64,000 nucleotides of DNA from an uncultured Solirubrobacterales bacterium (GCA_937128795.1 CAKZMQ010000015.1:1-64000), one strand, 5' to 3'. Shown: positions 1 through 11,246, counted from the stretch's first letter. Notes: generated by a model from the sequence alone, not told the origin. Translations and numbers: made by a program.

Positions 1-1
1 C

Positions 2-253
2 GCGGCCGCGCGGGCGGCCGCGCGCGGGGGCCATGTGGGGCGGGAGCGCGGCGGCGGGCGCGGTGGCCGGAGACGTGCGACTGATCGGGCAAGTGCAATC
101 GTTGGCGACGATCCAGCGCACCAAACCAACGCGCAGTTCTTCTCGGGAGGCAAAGTAAGCGTCAGCGCACGGGTGCCGCTTGTCGGGCCATTTGCGGTGG
201 TCGGCGATACGCGGTCGCCGCGCCTGACGGCGCAGGCGGGATTTGCTGAGTGA
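2..253 (+). CDS. C-terminal fragment of a probable TadE-like pilus protein (truncated at window start)
   Basis: The frame is open from the first bases to a TGA at 251-253, so the N-terminus lies outside the window. The first ~75 bases are extremely G/C-rich and read as an Ala/Arg/Gly run; the last ~35 residues (VSVSARVPLVGPF...) look like the C-terminal beta-rich part of a TadE/TadG-like pseudopilin. Its stop overlaps the start of the next TadE-like gene (TGATG), which supports an operon. The role in Flp-type pilus assembly is inferred from this context. The low-complexity beginning may hide a sequencing or frame error. Family assignment is weak. Confidence 0.4.
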   Translation, partial: AAARAAARGGHVGRERGGGRGGRRRATDRASAIVGDDPAHQTNAQFFSGGKVSVSARVPLVGPFAVVGDTRSPRLTAQAGFAE

Positions 254-657
254 TGGATTCTTTCGGCGTGCGGCGTTTTACCTCGAATCATTTGAGGACG
301 GACGACGGGCAGTCGCTCGTCGAGCTGGTTGCGATCACGCCGATCGTGCTTTTCTGCGGGATGCTTGGACTGCAAGGGCTCGTGGTCGGAGCGAACGCCG
401 TCGCGGTTGACCATTCGGCACACGCGGCTGCACTCGCCGAGCAACTCGGAAACGACCCCGTCGCCGCTGCCCGCGAAGCCGTCCCCGGATGGTCGCACGG
501 CGACGTACGGGTACGCGTCGGCTCTGGGCGTGTGCGAGTGGAGCTCACACCGAAATCGATCGTTCCGGGTCTCGCGAGGATGCTCGAACTGCGATCAGAG
601 GCACGCGTTGTGGATGGCTTCAGCAAGTTGTACGGGAGTCCCGGTGGATCGGTCTGA
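250..657 (+). CDS. TadE-like pilus/secretion membrane protein
   Basis: A 135-residue protein. Near residue 20 it has the DGQSLVELV motif typical of TadE/TadG pseudopilins, followed by one hydrophobic helix (about residues 27-48) and a small extracytoplasmic domain. TadE-like minor pseudopilins are processed and assembled with Flp pili. The start is GTG 250 or ATG 253, both overlapping the stop of the preceding gene, so translational coupling is likely. The 3' end overlaps the next gene by 14 bases. Family membership is fairly clear from the E-containing hydrophobic motif; the exact pilus system cannot be told because the ATPase genes lie upstream of the window. Confidence 0.72.
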   Translation: MMDSFGVRRFTSNHLRTDDGQSLVELVAITPIVLFCGMLGLQGLVVGANAVAVDHSAHAAALAEQLGNDPVAAAREAVPGWSHGDVRVRVGSGRVRVELTPKSIVPGLARMLELRSEARVVDGFSKLYGSPGGSV

Positions 658-1354
658 AACAAACGGACGCCTCAATAGGGCGGCCCGTTCGGCCGCGGCG
701 ATCTTCTTCGAGGAGATTCCCGCCGAGAAGGAGGCAGAGCCCTGGCCACCCGACATTTACGATCGGCCGCGACTTGAGATCATCACCGACGAACTCGACG
801 CCCGACTGCGAGAAGGAGTGCCTTTTGTCGGGTGGTTGATTCTGACTGTGGGAGAGAAAACGTCTGTCGCGCGCGACCTGGCGAGCGAACTGGCCCGAAG
901 AAGCGCGATCGCGCGCGGTGATTCATTCGCCGCTGTCGTGCTCGATTCGAGTTTTCCGCGTTCGCGTCGGCGGCGGCCATCGAGTGCAATCGAACTGCGC
1001 GAGTACGACTCGATCTACGACGCCGCCGAAGCGGGCGCGCGACGATTGGTTGTGGTGGATGCCGCCGAGCGTGCGAATCGCGAGAAGCTCGGCGAATCTC
1101 GCGTTGGGGCGGTGATCGCGATCTCTCGCGATGCGCTCGACGGTGCGTATTCGCGACTGCTCGAAGACGAACTGAAAGGCCGCTACCCCGAGGCAACGAT
1201 CCACGTCCGCGCAGCGAGCGAACTGGCGGCCGTAGGTCGCCCAGAATCGAGCGAGCGGTCGGTTCGCCGTGCTCGTCGAACGACCAACGCCGGCGTCAAC
1301 CGGATGGCCGACTCATTGCTGATTGCGCTGAACGAGCAAGCGGAGCAGATTTGA
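644..1354 (+). CDS. hypothetical protein in pilus/secretion cluster
   Basis: A 236-residue, charged, soluble-looking protein that I do not recognise. The start chosen is GTG 644, with a GGGAG ribosome binding site at 634-638, inside the end of the TadE-like gene. The open frame extends further upstream to 329 but that part is a shadow of the TadE-like gene. Residues ~65-90 (FVGWLILTVGEKTSVARDLASELARR) and a later hydrophobic strand ending in DAAER resemble the layout of a degenerate P-loop/Rossmann protein, but no Walker A is visible. The stop overlaps the next start (TTGA), so it is translated with the neighbouring TadE/TadG-like genes and probably acts with them. Confidence 0.6.
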   Translation: MDRSETNGRLNRAARSAAAIFFEEIPAEKEAEPWPPDIYDRPRLEIITDELDARLREGVPFVGWLILTVGEKTSVARDLASELARRSAIARGDSFAAVVLDSSFPRSRRRRPSSAIELREYDSIYDAAEAGARRLVVVDAAERANREKLGESRVGAVIAISRDALDGAYSRLLEDELKGRYPEATIHVRAASELAAVGRPESSERSVRRARRTTNAGVNRMADSLLIALNEQAEQI

Positions 1355-2778
1355 TCGGCGGGCTCCGATTCGCTCCGCGGCGAGTTGGAAACAGCGATGG
1401 GCAGGCCGCAATCGCCCTCGTCGGGACTTTGCTCATGGTGTTCGTCGGCGTCGCCGTCTTCGCACAATTCGGCGGTGCTTTCGTTGCCAAGGGACGCGAC
1501 CAACGGGTAGCCGATCTCGCCGCGACGGCCGCGGCAAAGCAGATGCGCAAGGACTATCCGCGCCTTTTTCTGCCGCCGACGTTTGCCAATGGACTTCCGA
1601 ATCCGCTGCACCTTTCGGCGTCGCGCTATCGCGATCGCGCGAAAGCCACTGCCTTGCGGTCTGCGCGCGCGAACGGCGCGCGGTCGCGAATCCAGAGCGT
1701 TCAGCTGGGCTCGGAGAGCATTCAATTGATTTCGGGCAGCGCGCCGACGATCGTGACCGTCAAAACCGAGCGCCGCCACGCGGTGCAGGTACCGGCCGGT
1801 GACGCAGCCGGATCGCGGAAATCAGTTCGCGTGACTGCAACGGCTACGGCAGGGCTTCGATTCAGCTTCGACGCGCTCCCCGATCCGAATCCTCGAAATG
1901 CATCGGGCGGGGGCTACGACGGACCGCTGGCGTATCGACAAGGCAAACCGATGCGTCCGGACGTCGCCGCGGCATTCGATCACCTGGCGGCCGCAGCGCG
2001 CTCGGCCGGTCACTTCCTGGCGATCACAAGCGGCTTCCGCTCCGACGCCGAACAATCGCGGCTGTTCGCGCAGAATCCGAACCCCAAATGGGTCGCGCCG
2101 CCGGGAACGTCGCTGCATCGATACGGAACCGAACTCGACCTTGGCCCGCCGTCTGCATACGCGTGGTTGGCGGGTCGGGCACGCAGCTTTGGCTTCATCA
2201 AACGCTACGCGTGGGAGCCCTGGCACTACGGCTACGGCGCCAACCCCCGCGACGTCCCAGCCCAGTACGAAAAAGGTTCGTACGAACCCAAGGACGGCAG
2301 CTTCGTTGGCCCGGGCGGTCTACCGGCGTGGGTGCCAGCGCGGTACCGACCGTTGATCGCCGCTGCAGCGCAGAAGCACAACGTTCAGCCACTGCTGCTC
2401 GCGGCGCAGCTCAAGACGGAGTCCAACTTCAACCCGAGGGCGGTGTCTTCGGCAGGTGCACAGGGGATCGCCCAGTTCATCCCCGGCACAGCACGTGCGC
2501 TCGGACTGCGCAACCCGTTTGACCCCGTCGAAGCGATCGATGCCCAGGGCAAATTGATGAGCAGCCTGATCCGCAGATTCAAATCGATCCCCAAAGCACT
2601 CGCTGCATACAACGCCGGGCCCGGCGCGGTCATTCAACACAGCGGCGTTCCACCATACGGCGAAACTCAGGCGTATGTCGCAAAGATCCTGCTGCTGATG
2701 AAAGGCGTGGGAATCGAGCTCGACGATCTGGCCTTCGCGGGCATCGGTGTGGACGTTCGGGTGGCCTTGGTGCGCTGA
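1351..2778 (+). CDS. TadE/TadG-like anchor fused to VanY carboxypeptidase and SLT lytic transglycosylase domains
   Basis: A 475-residue three-part protein. Residues ~15-45 carry a DGQAAIALVG-type TadE/TadG-like transmembrane segment. Residues ~190-300 are a VanY/DD-carboxypeptidase domain with the zinc motifs HxxGxxxD (HRYGTELDL, His256) and EPWHYG (Glu289/His292). Residues ~335-445 are a soluble-lytic-transglycosylase fold with the catalytic glutamate in KTESNFNP (Glu357), then AQGIAQFIPGTA and AYNAGPGAV motifs. It should cut both peptide stems and glycan strands outside the membrane, plausibly to open the wall for the pilus. The TTG start overlaps the previous stop, and CGGAG at 1341-1345 serves as ribosome binding site. 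The domain calls are firm; the biological role is inference. Confidence 0.85.
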   Translation: MIGGLRFAPRRVGNSDGQAAIALVGTLLMVFVGVAVFAQFGGAFVAKGRDQRVADLAATAAAKQMRKDYPRLFLPPTFANGLPNPLHLSASRYRDRAKATALRSARANGARSRIQSVQLGSESIQLISGSAPTIVTVKTERRHAVQVPAGDAAGSRKSVRVTATATAGLRFSFDALPDPNPRNASGGGYDGPLAYRQGKPMRPDVAAAFDHLAAAARSAGHFLAITSGFRSDAEQSRLFAQNPNPKWVAPPGTSLHRYGTELDLGPPSAYAWLAGRARSFGFIKRYAWEPWHYGYGANPRDVPAQYEKGSYEPKDGSFVGPGGLPAWVPARYRPLIAAAAQKHNVQPLLLAAQLKTESNFNPRAVSSAGAQGIAQFIPGTARALGLRNPFDPVEAIDAQGKLMSSLIRRFKSIPKALAAYNAGPGAVIQHSGVPPYGETQAYVAKILLLMKGVGIELDDLAFAGIGVDVRVALVR

Positions 2779-2816
2779 TGGCTGATGGCGGTAGTGGACG
2801 GCCTTAACCTCCGTAT

Positions 2817-4724
2817 GTGGCCGACGAGAAACAGAAGACCGCCAAGCGCACGAACCCGTTTCGCGGCAAGTTGATCGAGGAGCGCCGCGAGCTCCCAGAT
2901 CAGCCGGGGGTGTACCTCTTTCACGATGCCGACGACACCGTCGTCTATGTCGGAAAGGCGACCTCGGTCAAGAAACGCGTCGGCTCGCATTTCTCCGCTC
3001 CGGAGGGAAAGGCGGTCGAAATGATCGCGATGACCGAGCGGATCGAATGCGTCGTGACTCACGACCCGGCAGAGGCACTGATCACCGAGCAACAGTTCAT
3101 TCGCCAGTACCGCCCGCGCTTCAACGTTCTGATGCGCGACGACAAGACCTACCCGTTCATCGCGATCTCCAACGACGAGAGTTATCCGCGGGTTTACTTC
3201 ACGCGCGAAAAGCACAAGCGCGGTCGCAAGTACTTCGGGCCTTACAGCGACGCCCGCCGCGCGCGCGATCTCGTTGATCTGCTTGGCAAGATCTTCCAGT
3301 ACCGCACCTGCGAAGGCACCGAGCCCGGTCGCGCATCGGGCAATCCCTGCCTCGACTATTTCATCAAACGCTGCCAGGCGCCCTGCGTGGACTACGTCTC
3401 GCAACAGGACTATCGCGCGAACATCGCTCGTATCGAGCGCTTTCTCGCCGGCAATTTCCGCGATGTGATCGGAGAGCTCGACGAGCGGATGCGCGATGCC
3501 TCCGAGCGTCAGGAATACGAGGAGGCGGCGCTCTACCGCAACCGCATCGATCAGGTCAAGCGCTCGATCGATCGCAACAGGCTTGACTCCTCATCGATGG
3601 GAATGGTCGACCTTGTTGCGGTCTCGGTCGATGGCGCGGAGGCAAACGCGCAGGTCTTTCAGGTTCGCGACGGGATCCTCGCCGACCGCAAGAGTTTTCA
3701 CCTCGACAACCTCGGTGAGGTCGATGCCAACGCGGTGACCGAGGAGTTCATTGCGCAGTACTACACGTCCGGTGGCGCGGTTCCGCCGCAGGTGATCGTC
3801 TCGCGTAGCTTCGAGTCGTCGGCACATGACCTCGATGCCGTTCGCGGGCTGCTTGCAGACCGACGCGGCTCGCAGGTTGAGTTGCGCGCGGCTGAGCGAG
3901 GTGAAAAACGCAAGTTGTTTGACCTCGCCGAACGCAATGCAAAGCTGGCGCTCGAACGCGAAAAAGGCCGCAGCGAGCGGGCACGCCGGTCGCGTCGAGA
4001 GGGGCTCGAGAGTTTGCGCGAAGCTCTCGGGCTTGAGGTGCCACCGGTGCGGATCGAGTGCTTTGACATTTCCAACCTCGGGCCGACGAACGTCGTCGCC
4101 TCGATGGTTGTCTTCCGAGACGGCAACCCGCGCAAGGCCGACTACCGGCGTTTCAAGGTGCGCGAGCTCGACGGCAAGCAGGACGATTTTGCGTCGATGG
4201 GCGAGATTCTTCGGCGCCGGATGGCCCAGTTTCTCAAGCAGAAGGAAATCTCACCCCACGACGATGACTACGACGAATCGTTTGCTTCGCTGCCCGGGCT
4301 GATCGTGATCGACGGCGGCAAGGGACAGCTTTCGAGCGCGATCAAGGAACTCGAGGAGTTCCGCGCGCAAGGCGTGCCAGTCGTCTCACTTGCAAAGCGG
4401 GAGGAAGAGATCTTCGTGCCGGGCAAGAAACACCCGGTCGTACTCGACCGTGATGATCCGGGATTGAAGATCATGCAGCGAATTCGTGACGAGGCACACC
4501 GCTTCGCCATTACCTTCCATCGCGAACGACGCGACAAGTCGATGACAGCGTCGATTTTCGACGAACTGCCCGGTGTCGGAAAGGCGCGCAAACGTCTGCT
4601 GATCGAGCACTTCGGATCGCCCGACGCGGTGATGAAGGCCTCGCGAGACGATTTCGAATCTGTTCCCGGGTTACCGGCCAAAGTCGGCCGTCAGATCTTT
4701 CACCACATCAACAAAACTCGCTGA
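2817..4724 (+). CDS. uvrC: excinuclease ABC subunit C
   Basis: A 635-residue UvrC, the nuclease that makes the 3' and 5' incisions in UvrABC nucleotide excision repair. Visible parts: a GIY-YIG domain from ~residue 25 (PGVYLF...VVYVGKA), a UVR motif at ~215-255 (YEEAALYRNRID) for UvrB contact, the RNase H-like C-terminal nuclease (ECFDISN, VIDGGKGQLSSA), and a C-terminal helix-hairpin-helix (LPGVGKARKRLLIEHFGS). Length and order are normal. The GTG start at 2817 is the only reasonable one before the conserved region and has no strong Shine-Dalgarno. It is followed by rapZ, a common order in Gram-positive bacteria. Confidence 0.97.
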   Translation: MADEKQKTAKRTNPFRGKLIEERRELPDQPGVYLFHDADDTVVYVGKATSVKKRVGSHFSAPEGKAVEMIAMTERIECVVTHDPAEALITEQQFIRQYRPRFNVLMRDDKTYPFIAISNDESYPRVYFTREKHKRGRKYFGPYSDARRARDLVDLLGKIFQYRTCEGTEPGRASGNPCLDYFIKRCQAPCVDYVSQQDYRANIARIERFLAGNFRDVIGELDERMRDASERQEYEEAALYRNRIDQVKRSIDRNRLDSSSMGMVDLVAVSVDGAEANAQVFQVRDGILADRKSFHLDNLGEVDANAVTEEFIAQYYTSGGAVPPQVIVSRSFESSAHDLDAVRGLLADRRGSQVELRAAERGEKRKLFDLAERNAKLALEREKGRSERARRSRREGLESLREALGLEVPPVRIECFDISNLGPTNVVASMVVFRDGNPRKADYRRFKVRELDGKQDDFASMGEILRRRMAQFLKQKEISPHDDDYDESFASLPGLIVIDGGKGQLSSAIKELEEFRAQGVPVVSLAKREEEIFVPGKKHPVVLDRDDPGLKIMQRIRDEAHRFAITFHRERRDKSMTASIFDELPGVGKARKRLLIEHFGSPDAVMKASRDDFESVPGLPAKVGRQIFHHINKTR

Positions 4725-4774
4725 GCTTTTATCAATCGTGCATCCGCCGACGTAGGTTGAATGAGATCCACGCC

Positions 4775-5674
4775 ATGGACGAGAGCGATCAAGCCGTAAA
4801 CCTGCGTGACCTGGTGATCATCACCGGCATGTCCGGCGCGGGCAAGTCGTCGGCAATGGCTTGCTTCGAGGATGCCGGGTATTTCTGCGTCGACAATCTG
4901 CCGCCGGAGCTGATTTCCTCACTCACGGCGTTGTTCAGTCACAGCGGCTCGAAAGTCGAACTCGCCGCGATCGTTTCGGATGTGCGCGGAGGCAGCTACT
5001 TCGACGAGATTGCCGGCGTCGTCGAGGACCTCAAGTCTCGCGGCATCCGCTTTCAGATTCTCTTTCTGGACGCCGACGATCAGATGATTCAGAACCGATT
5101 CAAGGAGACCCGCCGCCGGCACCCGCTTGCGCCGCAGGGAGCGATCGAAGAAGGAATCGCAGACGAACGCGCACTGCTTGCTCCGATTCGTGAACTCGCC
5201 GACGAGGTGATCGATACGACCGAACTCTCGCCGGCGCGGTTGCGCAGAGTGATAGCCGAAGACTTTCTCACGCCCGAGACGCGAGGGAAGTTGTCGCTCA
5301 ACTTCATGACGTTCGGCTTCAAGCACGGCCCCCCGCGGAACGTGGACCTCTCGTTCGACGTGAGATTCCTGCCGAACCCGCACTACGTGTCCGAACTTCG
5401 CGACCACACGGGCCTCGAAGACGCCGTTCGCGAGTACGTCTCCAACTCCGCAGGGATCGACGAGTTCTACGCCCGACTGGTCCCGCTGCTCGACTACCTC
5501 CTGCCGGCATACGCCGAGGAGGGCAAACAACATCTGACGATCGGAATCGGCTGCACCGGCGGAAAGCACCGCTCGGTCGTGATCGCCGAGCACTTGGCCG
5601 CGATCTATCGAAGCGACGAGAGCTTCACAGTTGAAGTGGTTCATCGCGACATCGACAAACGCCCGCGCCCGTAG
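4775..5674 (+). CDS. rapZ: RapZ family nucleotide-binding protein (RNase adapter)
   Basis: About 299 residues. The N-terminal P-loop GMSGAGKSSA is the Walker A of RapZ/YvcJ, and the C-terminal domain holds the family signature IGIGCTGGKHRSV. RapZ binds GTP/ATP; in enterobacteria it steers RNase E to a small RNA of glucosamine synthesis, while in Gram-positives (YvcJ) the role is less clear. ATG 4775 is preferred; a TTG at 4757 would add six residues and neither has a strong ribosome binding site. In many actinobacteria uvrC-rapZ is followed by yvcK and whiA; here those are absent and a sulfotransferase-like gene follows four bases later. Confidence 0.93.
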   Translation: MDESDQAVNLRDLVIITGMSGAGKSSAMACFEDAGYFCVDNLPPELISSLTALFSHSGSKVELAAIVSDVRGGSYFDEIAGVVEDLKSRGIRFQILFLDADDQMIQNRFKETRRRHPLAPQGAIEEGIADERALLAPIRELADEVIDTTELSPARLRRVIAEDFLTPETRGKLSLNFMTFGFKHGPPRNVDLSFDVRFLPNPHYVSELRDHTGLEDAVREYVSNSAGIDEFYARLVPLLDYLLPAYAEEGKQHLTIGIGCTGGKHRSVVIAEHLAAIYRSDESFTVEVVHRDIDKRPRP

Positions 5675-5677
5675 CCG

Positions 5678-7683
<2,006 letters not shown>

Positions 7684-7688
7684 CTCGT

Positions 7689-8912
7689 ATGCCTGCAGAA
7701 CTGGGCAAGTTGACGGTCCGCGACATCGACGTCCGCGGCAAGCGCGTACTCGTGCGCGCGGACCTCAATGCGCCGCTCAAAGAGGTCGACGGCAGTGTCG
7801 TTGTCTCGGACGACGCCCGCATCCGCGCGTCGGTTCCGACGATCGAACTGTTGCGCGAAGGCGGTGCGAAAGTGATCGTCAGCTCACACCTCGGTCGACC
7901 GAAGGATCAAAACCCAAAGCTGTCATTGGCCCCGGTCGCCGAGCACCTGGGCGGTCTTCTCGGCGTTGAAGTGCCGCTTGCGCCCGGATTGGTTGGGGAA
8001 GCGGTGGAGGCGTTGGTCGACGGGCTAAACGAGGGCGATGTGCTGATGCTCGAAAACTCGCGATACGAGGAGGGGGAGACGAAGAATGATCCCGTCCTCG
8101 CAGAGCAACTCGCCCGGCTCGCGGACATCTACGTCGACGATGCCTTCGGTGCCTGCCACCGCGCACATGTCACGACGGAGGGGGTCACGAAGTTCGTCGA
8201 CACGTCTGTCGCCGGCCTGCTGCTTGAACGCGAAGTCACGACTCTTCGCGGGATAGTGGAAAGCCCTGAGCACCCGCTCGTCGTCGTTCTCGGCGGCGCC
8301 AAGGTCAGCGACAAGGTCGCGGTGATCGACTCGTTCCTGAAGGTCGCCGACTCGATCCTGATCGGCGGCGCGATGTGCTTCAGCTTCTTCACCGCGCAGG
8401 GCCATGCCACCGGCAACTCATTGGTCGAAGAGGCGGGCGTCGAGCTCGCCCGCAAGGCGCTTGAGGACGCGAAGTCGTCGGGCTGCGAACTCGTCCTGCC
8501 GACCGACCTCAAGCTCGGGCGCGAGTTCAGCGCTGACACAGACGCAATGGACCTTGAAGGCGTGGATGTGCCCGATGGTTGGATGGGCCTCGACATCGGG
8601 CCGGCCAGTGCAGCCAGCTACGCCGAAGCCGTGAAGTCCGCGAAGACGGTTTTCTGGAACGGTCCGATGGGCGCGTTCGAACTTGAGCCGTTCGCTGCTG
8701 GGACCAGGACGGTCGCCCAGGCAATGGCCGACGCAACCGGCGTGACGGTTGTCGGCGGGGGCGACTCCGCTGCGGCGATCGCCGAGTTCGGATTCGCCGA
8801 TGACGTGACCCACCTCTCGACCGGCGGCGGTGCCGCGCTTGAGTTGATCGAAGGAAAACTTCTACCCGGGGTCGACGCACTCGACTCGACAGAGGAGGCC
8901 GACCGTGGCTGA
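7689..8912 (+). CDS. pgk: phosphoglycerate kinase
   Basis: A 407-residue cytoplasmic kinase that transfers the acyl phosphate of 1,3-bisphosphoglycerate to ADP. Visible signatures include RVLVRADLNAPL near the N-terminus, SSHLGRPK, ENSRYEEGETKND, the nucleotide-binding VLGGAKVSDK and the C-terminal VVGGGDSAAAI with THLSTGGGAALE. ATG 7689 follows the gap stop by five bases. The 3' end overlaps tpiA by eight bases, indicating translational coupling. Confidence 0.98.
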   Translation: MPAELGKLTVRDIDVRGKRVLVRADLNAPLKEVDGSVVVSDDARIRASVPTIELLREGGAKVIVSSHLGRPKDQNPKLSLAPVAEHLGGLLGVEVPLAPGLVGEAVEALVDGLNEGDVLMLENSRYEEGETKNDPVLAEQLARLADIYVDDAFGACHRAHVTTEGVTKFVDTSVAGLLLEREVTTLRGIVESPEHPLVVVLGGAKVSDKVAVIDSFLKVADSILIGGAMCFSFFTAQGHATGNSLVEEAGVELARKALEDAKSSGCELVLPTDLKLGREFSADTDAMDLEGVDVPDGWMGLDIGPASAASYAEAVKSAKTVFWNGPMGAFELEPFAAGTRTVAQAMADATGVTVVGGGDSAAAIAEFGFADDVTHLSTGGGAALELIEGKLLPGVDALDSTEEADRG

Positions 8913-9669
8913 TCGCAGACCGTACATCGCAGGCAACTGGAAGATGAACAAGACGGGTTTTGAGGCCGAGGATTTCGTCTTCGCCCTTTTGCCGCAGATC
9001 AGCGGTGCGGATCGTGCCGAAGTCGTCATCTGTGCGCCGTTCACGACGATCGCGAATGTGATCGATGCCACCCGCGGTTCGCGCATCAAGGGCGCCGCGC
9101 AGAACATGCATGAGGCCGAATCCGGCGCTTTCACCGGCGAAATCTCGGCGGGGATGTTGCGCGATCTCGACGTGCGCGCGGTCGTACTCGGACACTCGGA
9201 ACGCCGTCAGTACTTCGCCGAGACGGATGAGACCCTGCGCGAGAAGCTGCCGGTCGCGCTTGCCAACGATCTCGAACCAATTTTCTGTGTCGGCGAAACC
9301 GAAGCCGAGCGCGAAGCCAACGAGACCGAAGCAGTTCTTACGCGTCAGGTCGAGATCGGCTTGGCCGACGTGCCAGCTGACCGTCTCGGAAACGTCGTGA
9401 TCGCCTACGAGCCGGTCTGGGCGATCGGTACCGGAAAGGTTGCGACGACGGAGATCGCGCAGCAGGCCTGCGCGCTTATTCGCCGGTTGGTGGCGAAGAT
9501 CGATGCCGACGCGGCCGAACGGGTGAGAATTCTCTACGGTGGTTCGATGAAGCCTGACAACGCCGCCGAGCTGTTGGCCCAACCCGACATCGACGGAGGC
9601 CTGATCGGTGGCGCAAGCCTCGTGGCCGACGACTTCGCCAAGCTCGTCGCTGCAGGCGACGCGGCATAG
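8905..9669 (+). CDS. tpiA: triosephosphate isomerase
   Basis: A 254-residue TIM-barrel enzyme interconverting dihydroxyacetone phosphate and glyceraldehyde-3-phosphate. The GTG start at 8905 has the strong ribosome binding site GAGGAGG at 8893-8899, inside the end of pgk. Catalytic features: AGNWKMNKT (Asn/Lys), VVLGHSERR (His) and YEPVWAIGTG (Glu and flexible loop), with the phosphate-binding YGGSMKPDN. Normal length; third gene of the glycolytic operon. Confidence 0.98.
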   Translation: MADRRPYIAGNWKMNKTGFEAEDFVFALLPQISGADRAEVVICAPFTTIANVIDATRGSRIKGAAQNMHEAESGAFTGEISAGMLRDLDVRAVVLGHSERRQYFAETDETLREKLPVALANDLEPIFCVGETEAEREANETEAVLTRQVEIGLADVPADRLGNVVIAYEPVWAIGTGKVATTEIAQQACALIRRLVAKIDADAAERVRILYGGSMKPDNAAELLAQPDIDGGLIGGASLVADDFAKLVAAGDAA

Positions 9670-9683
9670 GGGGCTGCGGCCAA

Positions 9684-11246
9684 ATGGCAGCGCGCGAACC
9701 GGTCCCCGCAGTCGCATTGATCGTGCTCGACGGATGGGGGCTGGCACCGCCCGGCCCGGGCAACGCCGTCGAGCTTGCCCAGACGCCCGAATTCGATTCG
9801 CTTGAGGCGAATTATCCCTGCGCAACTTTGCGCACCTCGGGTCGCGACGTCGGTCTGCCGGAGGGCCAGATGGGCAACTCCGAAGTCGGTCACCTCAACC
9901 TCGGAGCCGGCGCAATCGTGCACCAGGATCTGACTCGGATTGACATCGCGATCGAGAACGGCAGTTTCGCGGAGAATCACGCGTTGCTGGCGGCCTGCGC
10001 GAAGGCCAAGGAGAGCGGACGACTGCATCTGATCGGTTTGGTCTCGGACGGCGGCGTGCATTCGAGCCTCGATCACGTCAAGGCACTGCTCGAGCTCGCC
10101 GCAAAGCAAGACGTTCCCGACGTCGTCGTCCACGCATTCACCGACGGACGCGACACGCTGCCGCGTTCTGCCGACGGTTACATTGAGCAGCTCGAGGAGG
10201 CTCTGCCTGCGCAGGGTCGCATCGGCACCGTCGTCGGCCGCTACTTCGCGATGGATCGCGACAGGCGTTGGGATCGCGTGAAGCTTGCGTACGACGCGAT
10301 GGTCCATGGTTTCAGCGACCAGCCACCACGTGAATCCGGCGTTCATGCTGTCGAGGCCGCCTATCACCGCGATGAAAACGACGAATTCATCAAGCCGACG
10401 ATTATCGGAGATACGGACTCAGCGATTCGCAGCGGCGATGCGGTCATCTGCTTCAACTTCCGCCCCGACCGGATGCGTGAGATCGTCGCTGCACTCGGCG
10501 AGGCTGACTTTGCGGATTTCGACAGAGGAGACGCACCGAGCGACTTGACGATCATCACGATGACTGAGTACCACGATGGTTGGCCCTATGCGGTCGCTTT
10601 CCCGCCGGACCGCCCGAAGGTGACGTTGGCGTCAACGATCGCCGCCGCCGGTGCCCACCAGTTGCACGTCGCCGAGACCGAGAAATATCCGCACGTGACG
10701 TACTTCTTCAATGGTGGCGAAGAAAAGGAGTGGGCCGGTGAGGATCGCCACATGGCGCAGTCGCCCAAGGAAGTCGCGACCTACGACCTCAAGCCCGAGA
10801 TGAGCGCCGAACAGGCCGCGGACCTGTTCGTCAACAACTGGAGCGCAACCGACTACCGCTTCGGCCTGATCAACTTTGCCAACCCAGACATGGTCGGGCA
10901 CAGCGGTGTGATCCCCGCTGTCGTCGACGCGGTCGAGACGACCGATGCGCAGCTCGCCCGCGTGGTCGAGGCCGTGCATTCGAAGGGCGGAGTCTGCGTC
11001 ATCACCGCCGACCACGGCAACGCCGAGCAGCTGCTCGAGCCTGACGGCTCCCCGAACACCGCCCATTCGCTCAATCCAGTGCCGCTGATCGTCACGAAAG
11101 CGGGACTGAATCTACGCGACCAGGGAATCCTCGCCGACGTAACCCCAACCGTCCTCGACCTCCTCGGTATCGACCAACCCCCAGAAATGACCGGCCAGTC
11201 AATGATCATCACCCCAACAACCACTACCCACTCAAAAACCCCTTAA
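9684..11246 (+). CDS. gpmI: 2,3-bisphosphoglycerate-independent phosphoglycerate mutase
   Basis: A 520-residue Mn-dependent mutase converting 3- to 2-phosphoglycerate. It has the alkaline-phosphatase-superfamily metal motif LIVLDGWG near the N-terminus, GNSEVGHLNLGAG with the catalytic serine, DGRDTLPRSA, FNFRPDRMRE, and the C-terminal metal site ITADHGNAEQ. It starts at ATG 9684, 15 bases after tpiA, with a GGGGG run at 9669-9673 as a possible ribosome binding site. It closes the gap-pgk-tpiA-gpmI operon and converges on the kinase gene on the other strand. Confidence 0.97.
   Translation: MAAREPVPAVALIVLDGWGLAPPGPGNAVELAQTPEFDSLEANYPCATLRTSGRDVGLPEGQMGNSEVGHLNLGAGAIVHQDLTRIDIAIENGSFAENHALLAACAKAKESGRLHLIGLVSDGGVHSSLDHVKALLELAAKQDVPDVVVHAFTDGRDTLPRSADGYIEQLEEALPAQGRIGTVVGRYFAMDRDRRWDRVKLAYDAMVHGFSDQPPRESGVHAVEAAYHRDENDEFIKPTIIGDTDSAIRSGDAVICFNFRPDRMREIVAALGEADFADFDRGDAPSDLTIITMTEYHDGWPYAVAFPPDRPKVTLASTIAAAGAHQLHVAETEKYPHVTYFFNGGEEKEWAGEDRHMAQSPKEVATYDLKPEMSAEQAADLFVNNWSATDYRFGLINFANPDMVGHSGVIPAVVDAVETTDAQLARVVEAVHSKGGVCVITADHGNAEQLLEPDGSPNTAHSLNPVPLIVTKAGLNLRDQGILADVTPTVLDLLGIDQPPEMTGQSMIITPTTTTHSKTP

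Noticed and set aside
8527..9825. Long minus-strand frame (432 codons) opposite pgk/tpiA
   Set aside because: Antisense to two certain glycolytic genes; composition is Arg/His-rich and without any family motif.
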